DNA of 64,000 nucleotides from NCBI RefSeq assembly GCF_013141725.1, contig NZ_WHNZ01000010.1:1-64000 (forward strand), given 5' to 3'. The position numbers and the translations under genes were made by a program. The stretch is from Paenibacillus planticolens. GTDB lineage: Bacteria; Bacillota; Bacilli; Paenibacillales; NBRC-103111. The notes under the pieces are model-generated. The model was not told the DNA's origin, ran no database searches, and saw nothing but the letters and a program-made list of their open reading frames with translations. Positions 9,501-17,411 of this stretch are shown piece by piece; within the stretch, counting starts at the first letter, position 1, and every line of letters starts with the position of its first letter.

Positions 9501-12500
9501 TAATGTTCGCATCGGTTAGGTCAATAGGATCGCCTAGATAGGAAGAACCTTTTACTCCAACCGTTACCGTTTTGTTATCCGTTGCGATTTTCGGATCAAG
9601 CTTAATGCTGCCAAGCGCTGTTAAATCTGCTGATGAGAATACTTGAACATCCAGCACATCAATCGGGCTGCCGCCTTGACCGCCGCCAGGGAAGGATACT
9701 CTTACATAACGCGCCTGCACGTCGGGTTTGCTCGGATCAATGGGATAGTTGTAATACAAGCCCTCTTGCTCCCAAGCATACAAGGTTGTATCGCTTTTCG
9801 GAACTGCCAGTGTATTTCTCGATGTCGGCAATCCACCGCCGGACAATGTGTTTGTTTCGTTGCCTGCTATCCAATTTGTTCCGTCAACGCTATACTCAAT
9901 CTTTACCTTATTCGGCACGTTGTAGTAAGTAACGTTGTTGGCATTCGGCATATGGTGATTAAAGAAGATATTAACGCGGTTAAGCTTTTGCAGTTTGCCC
10001 AAATCATACGTGATGCTCGGATTTGCGTCGCTTGCCGGCGCTACCCATTTTGAGAGATTGCCGCCGGTCGAATCGTTGATTATGCCGTCAGATAATTTGG
10101 CTGCGTTACTGCTGTCGCTTGTAACTGTTGGCGTAATTCCAACTGCAACGTTTACATCCGGGACAAGTGTAATGTAGTTACGTGTCGATGTATATGTCTT
10201 TCCGTCTACAGTGATGTCAGCCCAATAGCTGTACATCGTAGGAGTGGAAACTTTACTTGTAAATTGCATGGTGTTGCCATTTACAACGAACGGTACTTGA
10301 TTTGCTGGCACTTCAGTTACAATGATTTTACTTGCAGGGTTGTTACGGTTACCGTCAACGGTTGCATAGTGGTACTTGATATTAGTGCCGCCCAGAATAT
10401 CAACCGTGCCGCCCTTTTCTGTGAATCCCTGGAATGTCACAGCAATGTCTTTGTTTGTGGAGAATTGTCCCCAGAACAAAGCCCCATTCGTGAACATATT
10501 AACACCAACAAGCGGAAGTGCTGCTGAAATCGCACCGCCCGAAACCTTTACAGGATATGTGTCGGTCTTAACCTGAGGAGCGTTCACACCATCATCATAG
10601 GTTGCCGTAACTGTGATTGTAGCTGTACCGTTACCGACAGCTGTTACCAAACCTGTTGCAGAGTCTACAGTTGCTACGCTTGTTTTGTCGCTTATGTAGC
10701 TAAGTGTAGCAGGTGCGAAAACATTGGTGTAGTTATTCATATAGCTCTCTGCTCTAAGTTTCAGTTTGTTTGGTTCAGTTTGGCTGCTGAACAATTTAAC
10801 ACTTGTCATTTTGTATTTTCTTGCAGGGTTTTGTGTTGTAATTTTAATGATTGTATCAATAGGGTCGGCAACAACACTTGAGGTGTCAATTGTAATATAG
10901 GTTTTGCCATTGCTTTGTTGTGTTGTGAATGGCAGGGAACCACCCTTGTTCAGCCACTCGACCTTGTCAACCGGGTAATCGAAGGGACCAATTCCGCTCA
11001 TCGAGGCTTGGCCGGTAAATCCTGCCTTGCTCGTATTGGGAATCAAGTTTTTGATCATGTGCATATAAACATACTGGTCACGAGACATGGCGTAACCCCA
11101 ATCTGGACCCTGACCATTGGCGATAGCCTTCTGCGGATCAGTTTGCCAGCCTGATTTAATGGTGTAATCCATGGTGTATGGCAGGGTGCCGTACATGGAC
11201 TCACGCAGGTCCGGACCACTGGCATTTGCCATCCATTTTGCAATGTTGCTACGCATACCTAGCAAATTCTGTGACTCAATAGGAATCATTGAGAAGATAT
11301 TTGTGTTATCCAAATTACTAAACAGGTTATCCATACCGCGGGTTCTACCAATGGACTGGTCATAATTCATGACATAACCGTGTCCGTATTGGTCAATGAT
11401 TTCCTTTGTTAACTGAATCCAATTGTCGCGTTCGTTGCCACCTGCGTATTGTGCCCAGACATCGAATGCAGTTGTAAATGGATCGTTCCATTCCTCATGG
11501 GCAACTTTTCTTGTTTGTGGTAAAATATTTTTTTTCCAGCCGTTGTTATAAGGTTCATCGTACCAGAATCCACGCTCCATAAGTGTAATATCTTGGTCAC
11601 CCGTTTGAGCATTGGGGTTTGCATCAAATAAAATACGGTCGTTATAGTTACGGGCAGAACTCCACGACACGTCAAGATTGGTATCGTTCTGGGGGTTACC
11701 ATCGACAAAGATATACCATGGATTGTATCTTGCTACCAAAGCTTGAATATCGGTATCAAAAACATAACGACCTTCATACAATCCCGCAACGTACAAACCG
11801 AACTTCATGCCATAACGCTCTACAGCCTGCTTTGCCTGCATAACTCTGTCTTGTACATGCCATTTGCCATCTTCAGACTTGTATAATGAGTTGTACTTGT
11901 ACTGTACGTTACTGTCGCTCGGGGTTAAGTTTGCGTTGGGTGACGGCCAGTAGTAAATGGTGTTTTGCAAGGTTTCTGTCGAAAGCATGGTCATTCCCAA
12001 TTCTTTAGCTGCCTGTGCCCACGCGTCATAGTTGTAGTTCGGGTCATAAAGATTCGGATAGGTGCCTGTCGTGTGTGACAGCGCCGACATCTTGCCCTCA
12101 ATAAACCAATCAACCGGGTTTTCCTTGACCGTTATCGTATATGGATGTGTTGCAGTAGCACCTTGAGCGTCCGTTACCTTCACTGTGAAGGCATAATCTT
12201 TTTGTGATGTGCCTTGAGCGCCGTCTGCAACAATGCCGTCAATGTGACCGTCGGATGCCAATGTCAGACCGGGCGGCAACTGACCAGCGGCAATTTCCCA
12301 AATGTAGCTGGGATCTCCGCCCGCAGCCTGGAATGTAAAAGGAGACGCCTGCGCGGCACTAGAATCTGTATTCAGTTGGTTGTCGATTTTGGGAACCATC
12401 CATACATACGGATTTTCATCGTAAGCGTATGGAAGTGTGTTTGAAGGATAGTCGTTTGCCGGGACATTTGCATTGCGGGCATCAAATGCCTGTTTATCAA

Positions 12501-13191
12501 TAGCAAGGCCCTGTGTAACAATGTTCAATTGGTTGTTTGTTACGTTTGGTCCCCATACGGAGTAGGTGAGACCGGGAATTGCGTTTCCTTTGCTGTCGCA
12601 AAGTCTTGTATAAAATCCTAGGAAATTCTTATTAGCGCCTGGGTTTTGATGCTGAATTTCGATGAGAAGCTTGTTCCAACCTTGTTTTAAATTGACTGTA
12701 TATCCTGTACCATTCTTGTTCAGACGATCTGGTATCTGAGTTTGTTGTCCACTGAGAATATCGTTGGCAAAAAGTTTATACACACCCGAACCGCCTACCT
12801 GCCACTGAACCGTTTGTGCTGTGGGGCTGTAAACATAGGTACCGGCCACTACCCACTTATTGAGTGTATTCTGCCCCTGTTTGACATCAAAATAACCCAT
12901 CAGGTCATTGTAATCGTCATAATTGCGGTTGAAGATACGGTCGTCGAAATATTGCCAGGTGGATGTTTCCGTGCTGTTCGGATCGGTAAAAGAATTGCCA
13001 ATGACAGGAACGATGTTTCCAAGAGATTGCTCGTTGGTAAAAGGACCGGATACCGCCCATTGGTTCATGTAGGGCGCGGTGCCGTTCGTTTGAGCCGCTT
13101 CTACTTTATTAGTATTCATATACGAAAACGACGGAGCCATTATAGCGGTTGCTATTAATACAGAAAAAAATCGCTTTAATTTGTTTCTCAT
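6583..13191 (-). CDS. Giant secreted GH29-like enzyme with cohesin, FIVAR and dockerin
   Basis: 2202 aa. The start at 13191 is chosen because GGAGG lies 9 nt upstream and the signal peptide (1-33) begins there; the frame itself stays open to 13317. Approximate domains: PA14-like sandwich, putative Ig (280-360), GH29-like barrel (360-800, candidate nucleophile D497 in IFVDG), Big_2 (815-870), F5/8 C (1010-1190), Ig-like domains, F5/8 C (1378-1520), Big_4 (1525-1600), F5/8 C (1702-1847), Big_4 (1850-1922), cohesin (1930-2065), FIVAR (2068-2143), dockerin (2145-2200). The second dockerin calcium loop is canonical (DVNHDGKVD); the first has lost acidic ligands. The GH29 KHHDGF motif is absent. 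It follows lipoprotein copy 2, forming a binding-protein/enzyme module. The role is inferred: cleavage of a deoxy-sugar or related cap on a complex glycan while held in a surface assembly. Confidence 0.85.
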   Translation of the reverse strand: MRNKLKRFFSVLIATAIMAPSFSYMNTNKVEAAQTNGTAPYMNQWAVSGPFTNEQSLGNIVPVIGNSFTDPNSTETSTWQYFDDRIFNRNYDDYNDLMGYFDVKQGQNTLNKWVVAGTYVYSPTAQTVQWQVGGSGVYKLFANDILSGQQTQIPDRLNKNGTGYTVNLKQGWNKLLIEIQHQNPGANKNFLGFYTRLCDSKGNAIPGLTYSVWGPNVTNNQLNIVTQGLAIDKQAFDARNANVPANDYPSNTLPYAYDENPYVWMVPKIDNQLNTDSSAAQASPFTFQAAGGDPSYIWEIAAGQLPPGLTLASDGHIDGIVADGAQGTSQKDYAFTVKVTDAQGATATHPYTITVKENPVDWFIEGKMSALSHTTGTYPNLYDPNYNYDAWAQAAKELGMTMLSTETLQNTIYYWPSPNANLTPSDSNVQYKYNSLYKSEDGKWHVQDRVMQAKQAVERYGMKFGLYVAGLYEGRYVFDTDIQALVARYNPWYIFVDGNPQNDTNLDVSWSSARNYNDRILFDANPNAQTGDQDITLMERGFWYDEPYNNGWKKNILPQTRKVAHEEWNDPFTTAFDVWAQYAGGNERDNWIQLTKEIIDQYGHGYVMNYDQSIGRTRGMDNLFSNLDNTNIFSMIPIESQNLLGMRSNIAKWMANASGPDLRESMYGTLPYTMDYTIKSGWQTDPQKAIANGQGPDWGYAMSRDQYVYMHMIKNLIPNTSKAGFTGQASMSGIGPFDYPVDKVEWLNKGGSLPFTTQQSNGKTYITIDTSSVVADPIDTIIKITTQNPARKYKMTSVKLFSSQTEPNKLKLRAESYMNNYTNVFAPATLSYISDKTSVATVDSATGLVTAVGNGTATITVTATYDDGVNAPQVKTDTYPVKVSGGAISAALPLVGVNMFTNGALFWGQFSTNKDIAVTFQGFTEKGGTVDILGGTNIKYHYATVDGNRNNPASKIIVTEVPANQVPFVVNGNTMQFTSKVSTPTMYSYWADITVDGKTYTSTRNYITLVPDVNVAVGITPTVTSDSSNAAKLSDGIINDSTGGNLSKWVAPASDANPSITYDLGKLQKLNRVNIFFNHHMPNANNVTYYNVPNKVKIEYSVDGTNWIAGNETNTLSGGGLPTSRNTLAVPKSDTTLYAWEQEGLYYNYPIDPSKPDVQARYVRVSFPGGGQGGSPIDVLDVQVFSSADLTALGSIKLDPKIATDNKTVTVGVKGSSYLGDPIDLTDANITITSDKSSVAAVSADGVITAGAEGKAKINVSVKKGGYIASDYFYVTVDAEGKIVLNPFLKEVKLSLNKTTIQSDKPIIASIDGLLNTGETTDLSRATVKYQFSDARLSVVEGSNTIIVKGDIGSGFNATVVVKVTLDGETVESRPMTIASVRNNIPQSQMTATATSQETAGANNVASMAIDGNSGTFWHTKWTSDVLPQSIKLNLGGTYNIDTIDYLPRQDGGSNGNITSYNVYVSTNGVDFAKVASGTWANDNKEKFATFTPTNASYVKLEATAGTGGFASAAEINIFEVKAVAKTIVDYKSVAMDTGLGKIPSLPAQIEAVYNDGTTGLVDVAWAPITVDMVSHAGVFTVNGTVAGTSVQAKVICRVVPGLKPVLKDVKLSFNNKVIKKNEPIVGTLVGTLNTGEQADLSRAAVHYVFSDSRLEAVPGSNTIVIKGDLNRAFLSTVKANVTLDGVTLETNQETISALVDGNIANIASVSVISVRYDDSRYVGIKAIDGDKDTSWASSPNDNTKAPWIKLDFAAPLTIGKVNLVDRGHKINEIGEGILEWEGGSKKVENIKWEGKPDNFVIFDTPIVTSWIKFTIDPDNKFPNSSPVEQGELGLSEFEVYAANKDFVKTIVDYKSVAMDTNLGEIPSLPAQIEAVYNDGTTGLVDVAWAPITVDMVSHAGVFTVNGTVAGTSVKAKAIYRVVGDEPVASQATLKSAQQVTSGQTFDVTMGLNVTQSVYQQLYAQDFTLKYDPSSVQFDSVTSLKDGFQVIDKKETAPGQLRIVTASVGANVPAQGDLLAIKFTAKSVTQATNTTISVGNVVIANGEGNELKVGGASRDIQITISSIPVDKSLLNMAIANAQAKYDAAVEGNEDGLYAIGSKAQLQSAIDAAKVAVNDSNATQQQVDSAKDALEAAVQVFDSKRISTNINGVGGVTIGDLAIVAAAYGTQQGQAGWNEKADVNHDGKVDVLDLAIVAKAILQ
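7436..7650 (-). repeat. Big_4 domain repeat, copy 2 (near-identical DNA)
   Basis: This stretch encodes a bacterial Ig-like (Big_4) domain of about 70 residues. Its DNA is nearly identical to 8396-8613 in the same gene, with only scattered differences over more than 200 bases. It lies between the third F5/8 C domain and the cohesin. The DNA identity points to recent duplication or gene conversion within the gene. Confidence 0.85.
8396..8613 (-). repeat. Big_4 domain repeat, copy 1 (near-identical DNA)
   Basis: Partner of the repeat at 7436-7650, about 960 bases away in direct orientation. Recombination between the two would delete or duplicate one discoidin-containing unit in frame. Confidence 0.85.
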
Positions 13192-13301
13192 CAGATTATT
13201 CCTCCATTTAAGCTTCTTTGTAAAAGACTCCTTACTAGTCGTTTGGCCTGGGATGATACCGTTTTCACAAACACTCAGATGAACCATTACGCAAAGCAGA
13301 A

Positions 13302-13346
13302 GAGGAAGCCAGGTCAATCACATAACTGAGCTTAACCTGCTTCCCC
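13302..13346 (-). other. Intercistronic hairpin between lipoprotein and GH29-like gene (copy B)
   Basis: Homologue of 4712-4756. Arms begin GGAAGC and end GCTTCC and extend as AGGT/ACCT with a one-base bulge. Bases beyond the core differ from copy A. It lies between the lipoprotein stop (13399) and the enzyme start (13191) and lacks a T-run. Confidence 0.5.
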
Positions 13347-13398
13347 TCCCTTGATAAATCCCGCTAAAAGCTAGCGCTTATCATTCTTTGCTTCATGC

Positions 13399-14988
13399 TT
13401 ACTTGCCATTCAACTTTTTCCATTCGTTGATCTGTTTCTGCTTCTCGGCGATAATAGTGTCGGCTCCGGCATTCTTCAATTTTTTAATAAATTCATCATA
13501 ATATTTGTCAGGATCTGCCGAGCCCGAATCGAGCGCATAAAGAAGTTCTTTCAAAGTCGCGTCAACGTTGGCCATTTGGGTTTTAACCGGCTCCGTATTA
13601 AATACAAATCCCATCACAGGCGATATCATTGCTGTCTTATCAGCTTGATAAATGATGTTGAGAGACTTTTCACGCGATTCAACATCGGTGTTCTGATCCC
13701 ATAGGATCCTGTTATAAGACTGCCCGATCTCCCATTCAGACCAGTTAAAATTGTATTGATCCTTGATCATATCTATTTTCTTTTCGCTAAGCTTCTTGTA
13801 GTCTTTCCCTTCCTCGCCAAAAGCCAGGAGATGGTATAGCTCGTCATTCGTATTCAGCAATTCGATCAGTTGAACCGCCTTTTCGGGATGCTTCGAGTTG
13901 GCGCCTACAGCAATTAACGCACCTGAAGGTGTATTGGCAGAGATAAAGGGCTCGGTAAACCTCTTGGTGTAGCTGTAAACCTTGTCATCCGGTGGAGCCA
14001 TAGACATGAAAGTAGAGGAGGCAAGCTCAGGCAAGTCAATCAGGTCAGGATACGGGCTGGAGTATAATGCTGCAATTCGTTTGGCTCTTCTGTCCGGTAC
14101 ATAATCCTTCATCGTCGCGGCATCTTTCTTAATGTAGCCTTTTTGATACCAGCTTCTGAACAATTTGAGATAGTCCTTATACTCCTGAGTTTCGTATTGA
14201 TTGATTACCTTGATGTCTTTATCGTTATACCGAACCCAGCCGGGAATTTTATTATCTCCCACAGAATCCATGCCATAAACGACAGACATGTCCGCAAAAT
14301 TATCTGCCTGATTGCTGTATTCCCAAGGAATCATATCAGGCTCGCCTTTTTTCACAGCATCCAGAAATGGTGTAAGATCCTCCCATTTCTTTGCCGATTT
14401 CCAATCAAACTGGTACTTGTCGACCAAATCTTTTCTAAGCTGCACTCCTCTGGCTCCGGCCATCCCCCAAACCTGGTAATTAATGGAGCCATAGATTTTA
14501 CCATTTACTTTAACGCCCTGCCATATTTTCTCGGGCACTCTCGACTTAGTTGTTGGAGCATACTTATCCAGGAGCTCGGTGATATCCTTGAAAGCTCCTT
14601 TAGAAGCATTCTGGAAATAGTTCAGTTCTCCAGAACTTGCAGTAAAGGCGAGATCAAATGGTTCACCTGAGGATATCATCAGATTAACTTTTTGCGGATA
14701 CGTGCTCCAGTCGGTAACGACAAGCTTTAAAGTTGCGTTAATTTTTTCTTTAATGATTTTATTTGCCGCTTCCATAATTCTATCCATGTCTTTAATAGGT
14801 GAATTACCAATATAAAAGGTCAATTCTACCGGCTGTTCATTCTGTTGTCCTTTAACCTGGGCTGTCTGGCTCGGTGACACGTCAGGTTGTTTACCCTGAT
14901 TCGTATCTGTTCCGCATCCGGCAAGCGCAATGGGCACAATAAGGGATAAAGCTATTATTGATGCAATTTTCTTTTTCTGTTTAAGCAT
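13399..14988 (-). CDS. LplA-type extracellular solute-binding lipoprotein (copy 2)
   Basis: 529 aa, start at 14988 set by AGGAGG 6 nt upstream. Lipobox LAGC with Cys25, then a family 1 oligosaccharide-binding fold with the DUF3502-type C-terminus. It is nearly identical to copy 1 at 4810-6399; differences cluster in a few surface positions and the linker after the lipid anchor. It is divergent from lplB/lplC, which begin at 15366, so this copy is most likely the original member of the LplABC importer. Such CUT1 systems usually borrow a shared MsmX-type ATPase encoded elsewhere, which fits the absence of an ATPase gene here. The GH29-like gene follows on the same strand after the conserved hairpin. 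Confidence 0.93.
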   Translation of the reverse strand: MLKQKKKIASIIALSLIVPIALAGCGTDTNQGKQPDVSPSQTAQVKGQQNEQPVELTFYIGNSPIKDMDRIMEAANKIIKEKINATLKLVVTDWSTYPQKVNLMISSGEPFDLAFTASSGELNYFQNASKGAFKDITELLDKYAPTTKSRVPEKIWQGVKVNGKIYGSINYQVWGMAGARGVQLRKDLVDKYQFDWKSAKKWEDLTPFLDAVKKGEPDMIPWEYSNQADNFADMSVVYGMDSVGDNKIPGWVRYNDKDIKVINQYETQEYKDYLKLFRSWYQKGYIKKDAATMKDYVPDRRAKRIAALYSSPYPDLIDLPELASSTFMSMAPPDDKVYSYTKRFTEPFISANTPSGALIAVGANSKHPEKAVQLIELLNTNDELYHLLAFGEEGKDYKKLSEKKIDMIKDQYNFNWSEWEIGQSYNRILWDQNTDVESREKSLNIIYQADKTAMISPVMGFVFNTEPVKTQMANVDATLKELLYALDSGSADPDKYYDEFIKKLKNAGADTIIAEKQKQINEWKKLNGK

Positions 14989-15365
14989 TTTGTCCTCCTT
15001 TTTTATGATCCGTATTTTGGACTGCTGTTTCACAATAATAGAATACGAAGATCTTTAAAACAGAAAAAAATATAACTTCCTTTAATAATTTGCTATTGTA
15101 TTTCTTCAAAAAATATAGATTTCATAAATTTGTAAATTTTCCGATTCAAATCATTTTTGAATCTCAGCCAGCCACGGGTAGGCTCGTGAAGTTTGTTCTA
15201 CCTTATATCAAAAATACAAATTAAAGAAAACATCATTTTTTATAGAGCTGTCATAACGAATTATTAAAGGAAAATATTTTTTTTACTGTTTTATGATTTT
15301 CATTGTTCAGCTATTGTGGAATTGTGACCAAGCATAGATGATTTTCATTAATGAGGAGTGGGTAA
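14989..15365. promoter_or_regulatory. Divergent promoter region, lipoprotein copy 2 / lplB
   Basis: 377 bases without a gene, AT rich, serving both the lipoprotein (minus) and lplB (plus). It contains an inverted repeat with arms GATTCAAA/TTTGAATC and a 5-base loop at 15143-15163. A GCTATTGT word occurs near both ends and also upstream of lipoprotein copy 1 (about 6498-6505). No clear cre site was seen. Which boxes are bound, and by what, cannot be told from the sequence. Confidence 0.5.
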
Positions 15366-16355
15366 ATGAATAACAATGTACAAGCCGCAATTACTGTAAA
15401 GAATGGTTTCAAAAAGGCCGGCTCCGTGCATCGGCAAAGCTTTTTATCGGAAATTTTCAAACGCTGGCCGTTCTACGTCATGGCTCTGCCAGGATTGCTT
15501 TATTTCATCATATTCAGTTACTTGCCAATGTTCGGGGCGGTGATCGCTTTCAAGGACTATAATCCGGTAAAGGGAGTATGGGGCAGCAAATGGATTGGGT
15601 TTAAAAATTTCGAGTTTTTTTTCAAGTCCGATGCGCTTTGGAGGGTTACGTTTAATACGATTTTTTACAACCTGATCATTATTCTGATGGTAACCGTTAT
15701 ATCCGTTGTTTTCGCCATCTTATTGCAGGAAACCGGCAGCCGGTTACGGACAGCGCTTTATAAAAGCGTGATGTTGCTTCCGTTTTTCCTATCTTGGGTA
15801 GTAGGAGAGTATATTGTGTACGCCTTGCTAAGCCCTGATCAGGGGGTACTGAACGCGATTCGAAGATCACTAGGATTAGAAGATATACAATGGTATGGTG
15901 AACCGCTGTATTGGCGTTTTATAATGCCATTGGCATTTATTTTAAAGTCAGTAGGCTATACTTCGGTGGTTTATGTTGCGGCTTTACTGGGAATATCGTC
16001 GGATTATTATGAAGCCGCAGAAATCGATGGGGCGAACAAGTGGCAGAAGGCAAGACATATTACGATTCCATTGTTGATGCCCGTTGTCATTATCCTCTTA
16101 CTCCTTTCGCTCGGAAAGATTTTCAACGGCGGGCTTGGCGACTGGGGGGCATTTTACAATCTACCACGGGAATCGGGGATGTTATTTTCGACGACCGATG
16201 TTATCGATACCTACGTTTTCAGGTCATTGCGTACTGTAAACGATATCGGTATGTCATCTGCAGTTGGACTGTATCAATCCGTTGTTGGATTTGTGTTGGT
16301 GCTGATTACCAACTTTCTGGTCAAAAAATATGATTCCGATAGTTCGCTATTTTAG
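15366..16355 (+). CDS. lplB: LplB-type sugar ABC transporter permease
   Basis: 329 aa. ATG at 15366 is preceded by GAGGAG. A hydrophilic N-terminus is followed by six predicted membrane helices and the cytoplasmic EAA loop (EAAEIDGANKWQKA) that docks the ATPase. Sequence such as FKDYNPVKGVWGSKWIGF is typical of the LplB branch of CUT1 permeases, which take up oligosaccharides. It is 26 bases upstream of lplC and divergent from lipoprotein copy 2; the three form an importer lacking its own ATPase. Lipoproteins 1 and 3 in the window have no adjacent permeases and may use this pair. Confidence 0.93.
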   Translation: MNNNVQAAITVKNGFKKAGSVHRQSFLSEIFKRWPFYVMALPGLLYFIIFSYLPMFGAVIAFKDYNPVKGVWGSKWIGFKNFEFFFKSDALWRVTFNTIFYNLIIILMVTVISVVFAILLQETGSRLRTALYKSVMLLPFFLSWVVGEYIVYALLSPDQGVLNAIRRSLGLEDIQWYGEPLYWRFIMPLAFILKSVGYTSVVYVAALLGISSDYYEAAEIDGANKWQKARHITIPLLMPVVIILLLLSLGKIFNGGLGDWGAFYNLPRESGMLFSTTDVIDTYVFRSLRTVNDIGMSSAVGLYQSVVGFVLVLITNFLVKKYDSDSSLF

Positions 16356-16381
16356 CGCACTAATATGAGGAGCGTGTAAAA

Positions 16382-17281
16382 GTGAAAATGGTATCCTTCA
16401 CAGGATGGAATATAGTACCGAAGATTCTGATCAATTTAATGTTTGTCGTGTATAGTGCGATGTGCCTTATACCTATATTACTAGTGCTGTCCATTTCCTT
16501 AACAGATGAAAAATCACTCGTGACCGACGGATTTCACCTGATACCGAAATTATTTAGTCTTGTAGGTTACGAGTATGTATTCTCCGGGACTTCAACCATT
16601 TTGAATGCTTACAAGGTTACAATCCTCGTCACAGTTGTTGGCACATTACTTCACTTATTTGTGACCTCACTGATGTCCTATGCTATTTCCAGAAATGAAG
16701 TCAAATACAGGAATCAGATAGCGTTCCTTGTGTTCTTTACGATTCTGTTCAACGGAGGATTGGCTCCAACCTACATTCTGATAACCAGATACCTCCACTT
16801 GAAGGATACATTGTTTGTTCTAATTGTCGTGATGCTTGTATCGCCGGTACATGTGATGATCATGCGCAACTTTTTCAAAACGCTGCCAGACGCAATCATT
16901 GAATCGGCGAGGATTGACGGCTCGGGGGAATTCATGACTTATTTCCGGATTGTACTCCCTCTGTCTACGCCTGTTCTTGCGACGATCGGGTTATTTATTT
17001 CTGTCGCCTATTGGAACGACTGGTTCACCAGCGCGTTGTTTATAGAAAACAACAAGCTTTATAGTCTTCAATATTTACTACAGTCCTTAATGACGAACAT
17101 TCAGAATTTGCAAAGCAACGAAAGCGCCTCAAGATCTATTGAACAAGCGATAGGTATGCTTCCGGGAGAAAGCGCCAGAATGGCTACCTGTGTATTATCT
17201 ATTGGACCGATCATTTTAGCGTACCCTCTCTTACAAAAGTATTTTGTTAAAGGGCTGACTCTTGGAGCGGTAAAATCATAG
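16382..17281 (+). CDS. lplC: LplC-type sugar ABC transporter permease
   Basis: 299 aa with a GTG start at 16382, chosen because GAGGAG lies 9 nt upstream. Six predicted membrane helices and an EAA-type loop (ESARIDGSGEFMTYF) mark it as the second CUT1 permease subunit. The start lies 26 bases after the lplB stop, so the pair is an operon. It ends just before a strong convergent terminator. Confidence 0.93.
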   Translation: MKMVSFTGWNIVPKILINLMFVVYSAMCLIPILLVLSISLTDEKSLVTDGFHLIPKLFSLVGYEYVFSGTSTILNAYKVTILVTVVGTLLHLFVTSLMSYAISRNEVKYRNQIAFLVFFTILFNGGLAPTYILITRYLHLKDTLFVLIVVMLVSPVHVMIMRNFFKTLPDAIIESARIDGSGEFMTYFRIVLPLSTPVLATIGLFISVAYWNDWFTSALFIENNKLYSLQYLLQSLMTNIQNLQSNESASRSIEQAIGMLPGESARMATCVLSIGPIILAYPLLQKYFVKGLTLGAVKS

Positions 17282-17325
17282 AAGGAACCACATAGGCCTG
17301 CACGATGCGATCGTTAAGACAATTG

Positions 17326-17389
17326 AAAAAGCTCCCTGATATGAGAGGTTAGGCAGTCTCTGACCAATCCCCTCATCAGGAGCTTTTTT
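17326..17389. terminator. Bidirectional terminator between lplC and ATPase gene
   Basis: Long inverted repeat with AAAAAGCTCC and GGAGCTTTTTT ends and an imperfect central part. Runs of A and T flank the two sides, so it can stop transcription from lplC (plus) and from the ATPase gene (minus), whose stops lie 45 bases before it and 23 bases beyond it. Confidence 0.85.
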
Positions 17390-17411
17390 CTAATCAAATT
17401 TAAACTTGAAT

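Noticed and set aside
6583..13191. Repeats that could suggest a CRISPR or other array
   Set aside because: Spacing and reading frame show they are protein domain repeats (Big_4, F5/8 C).
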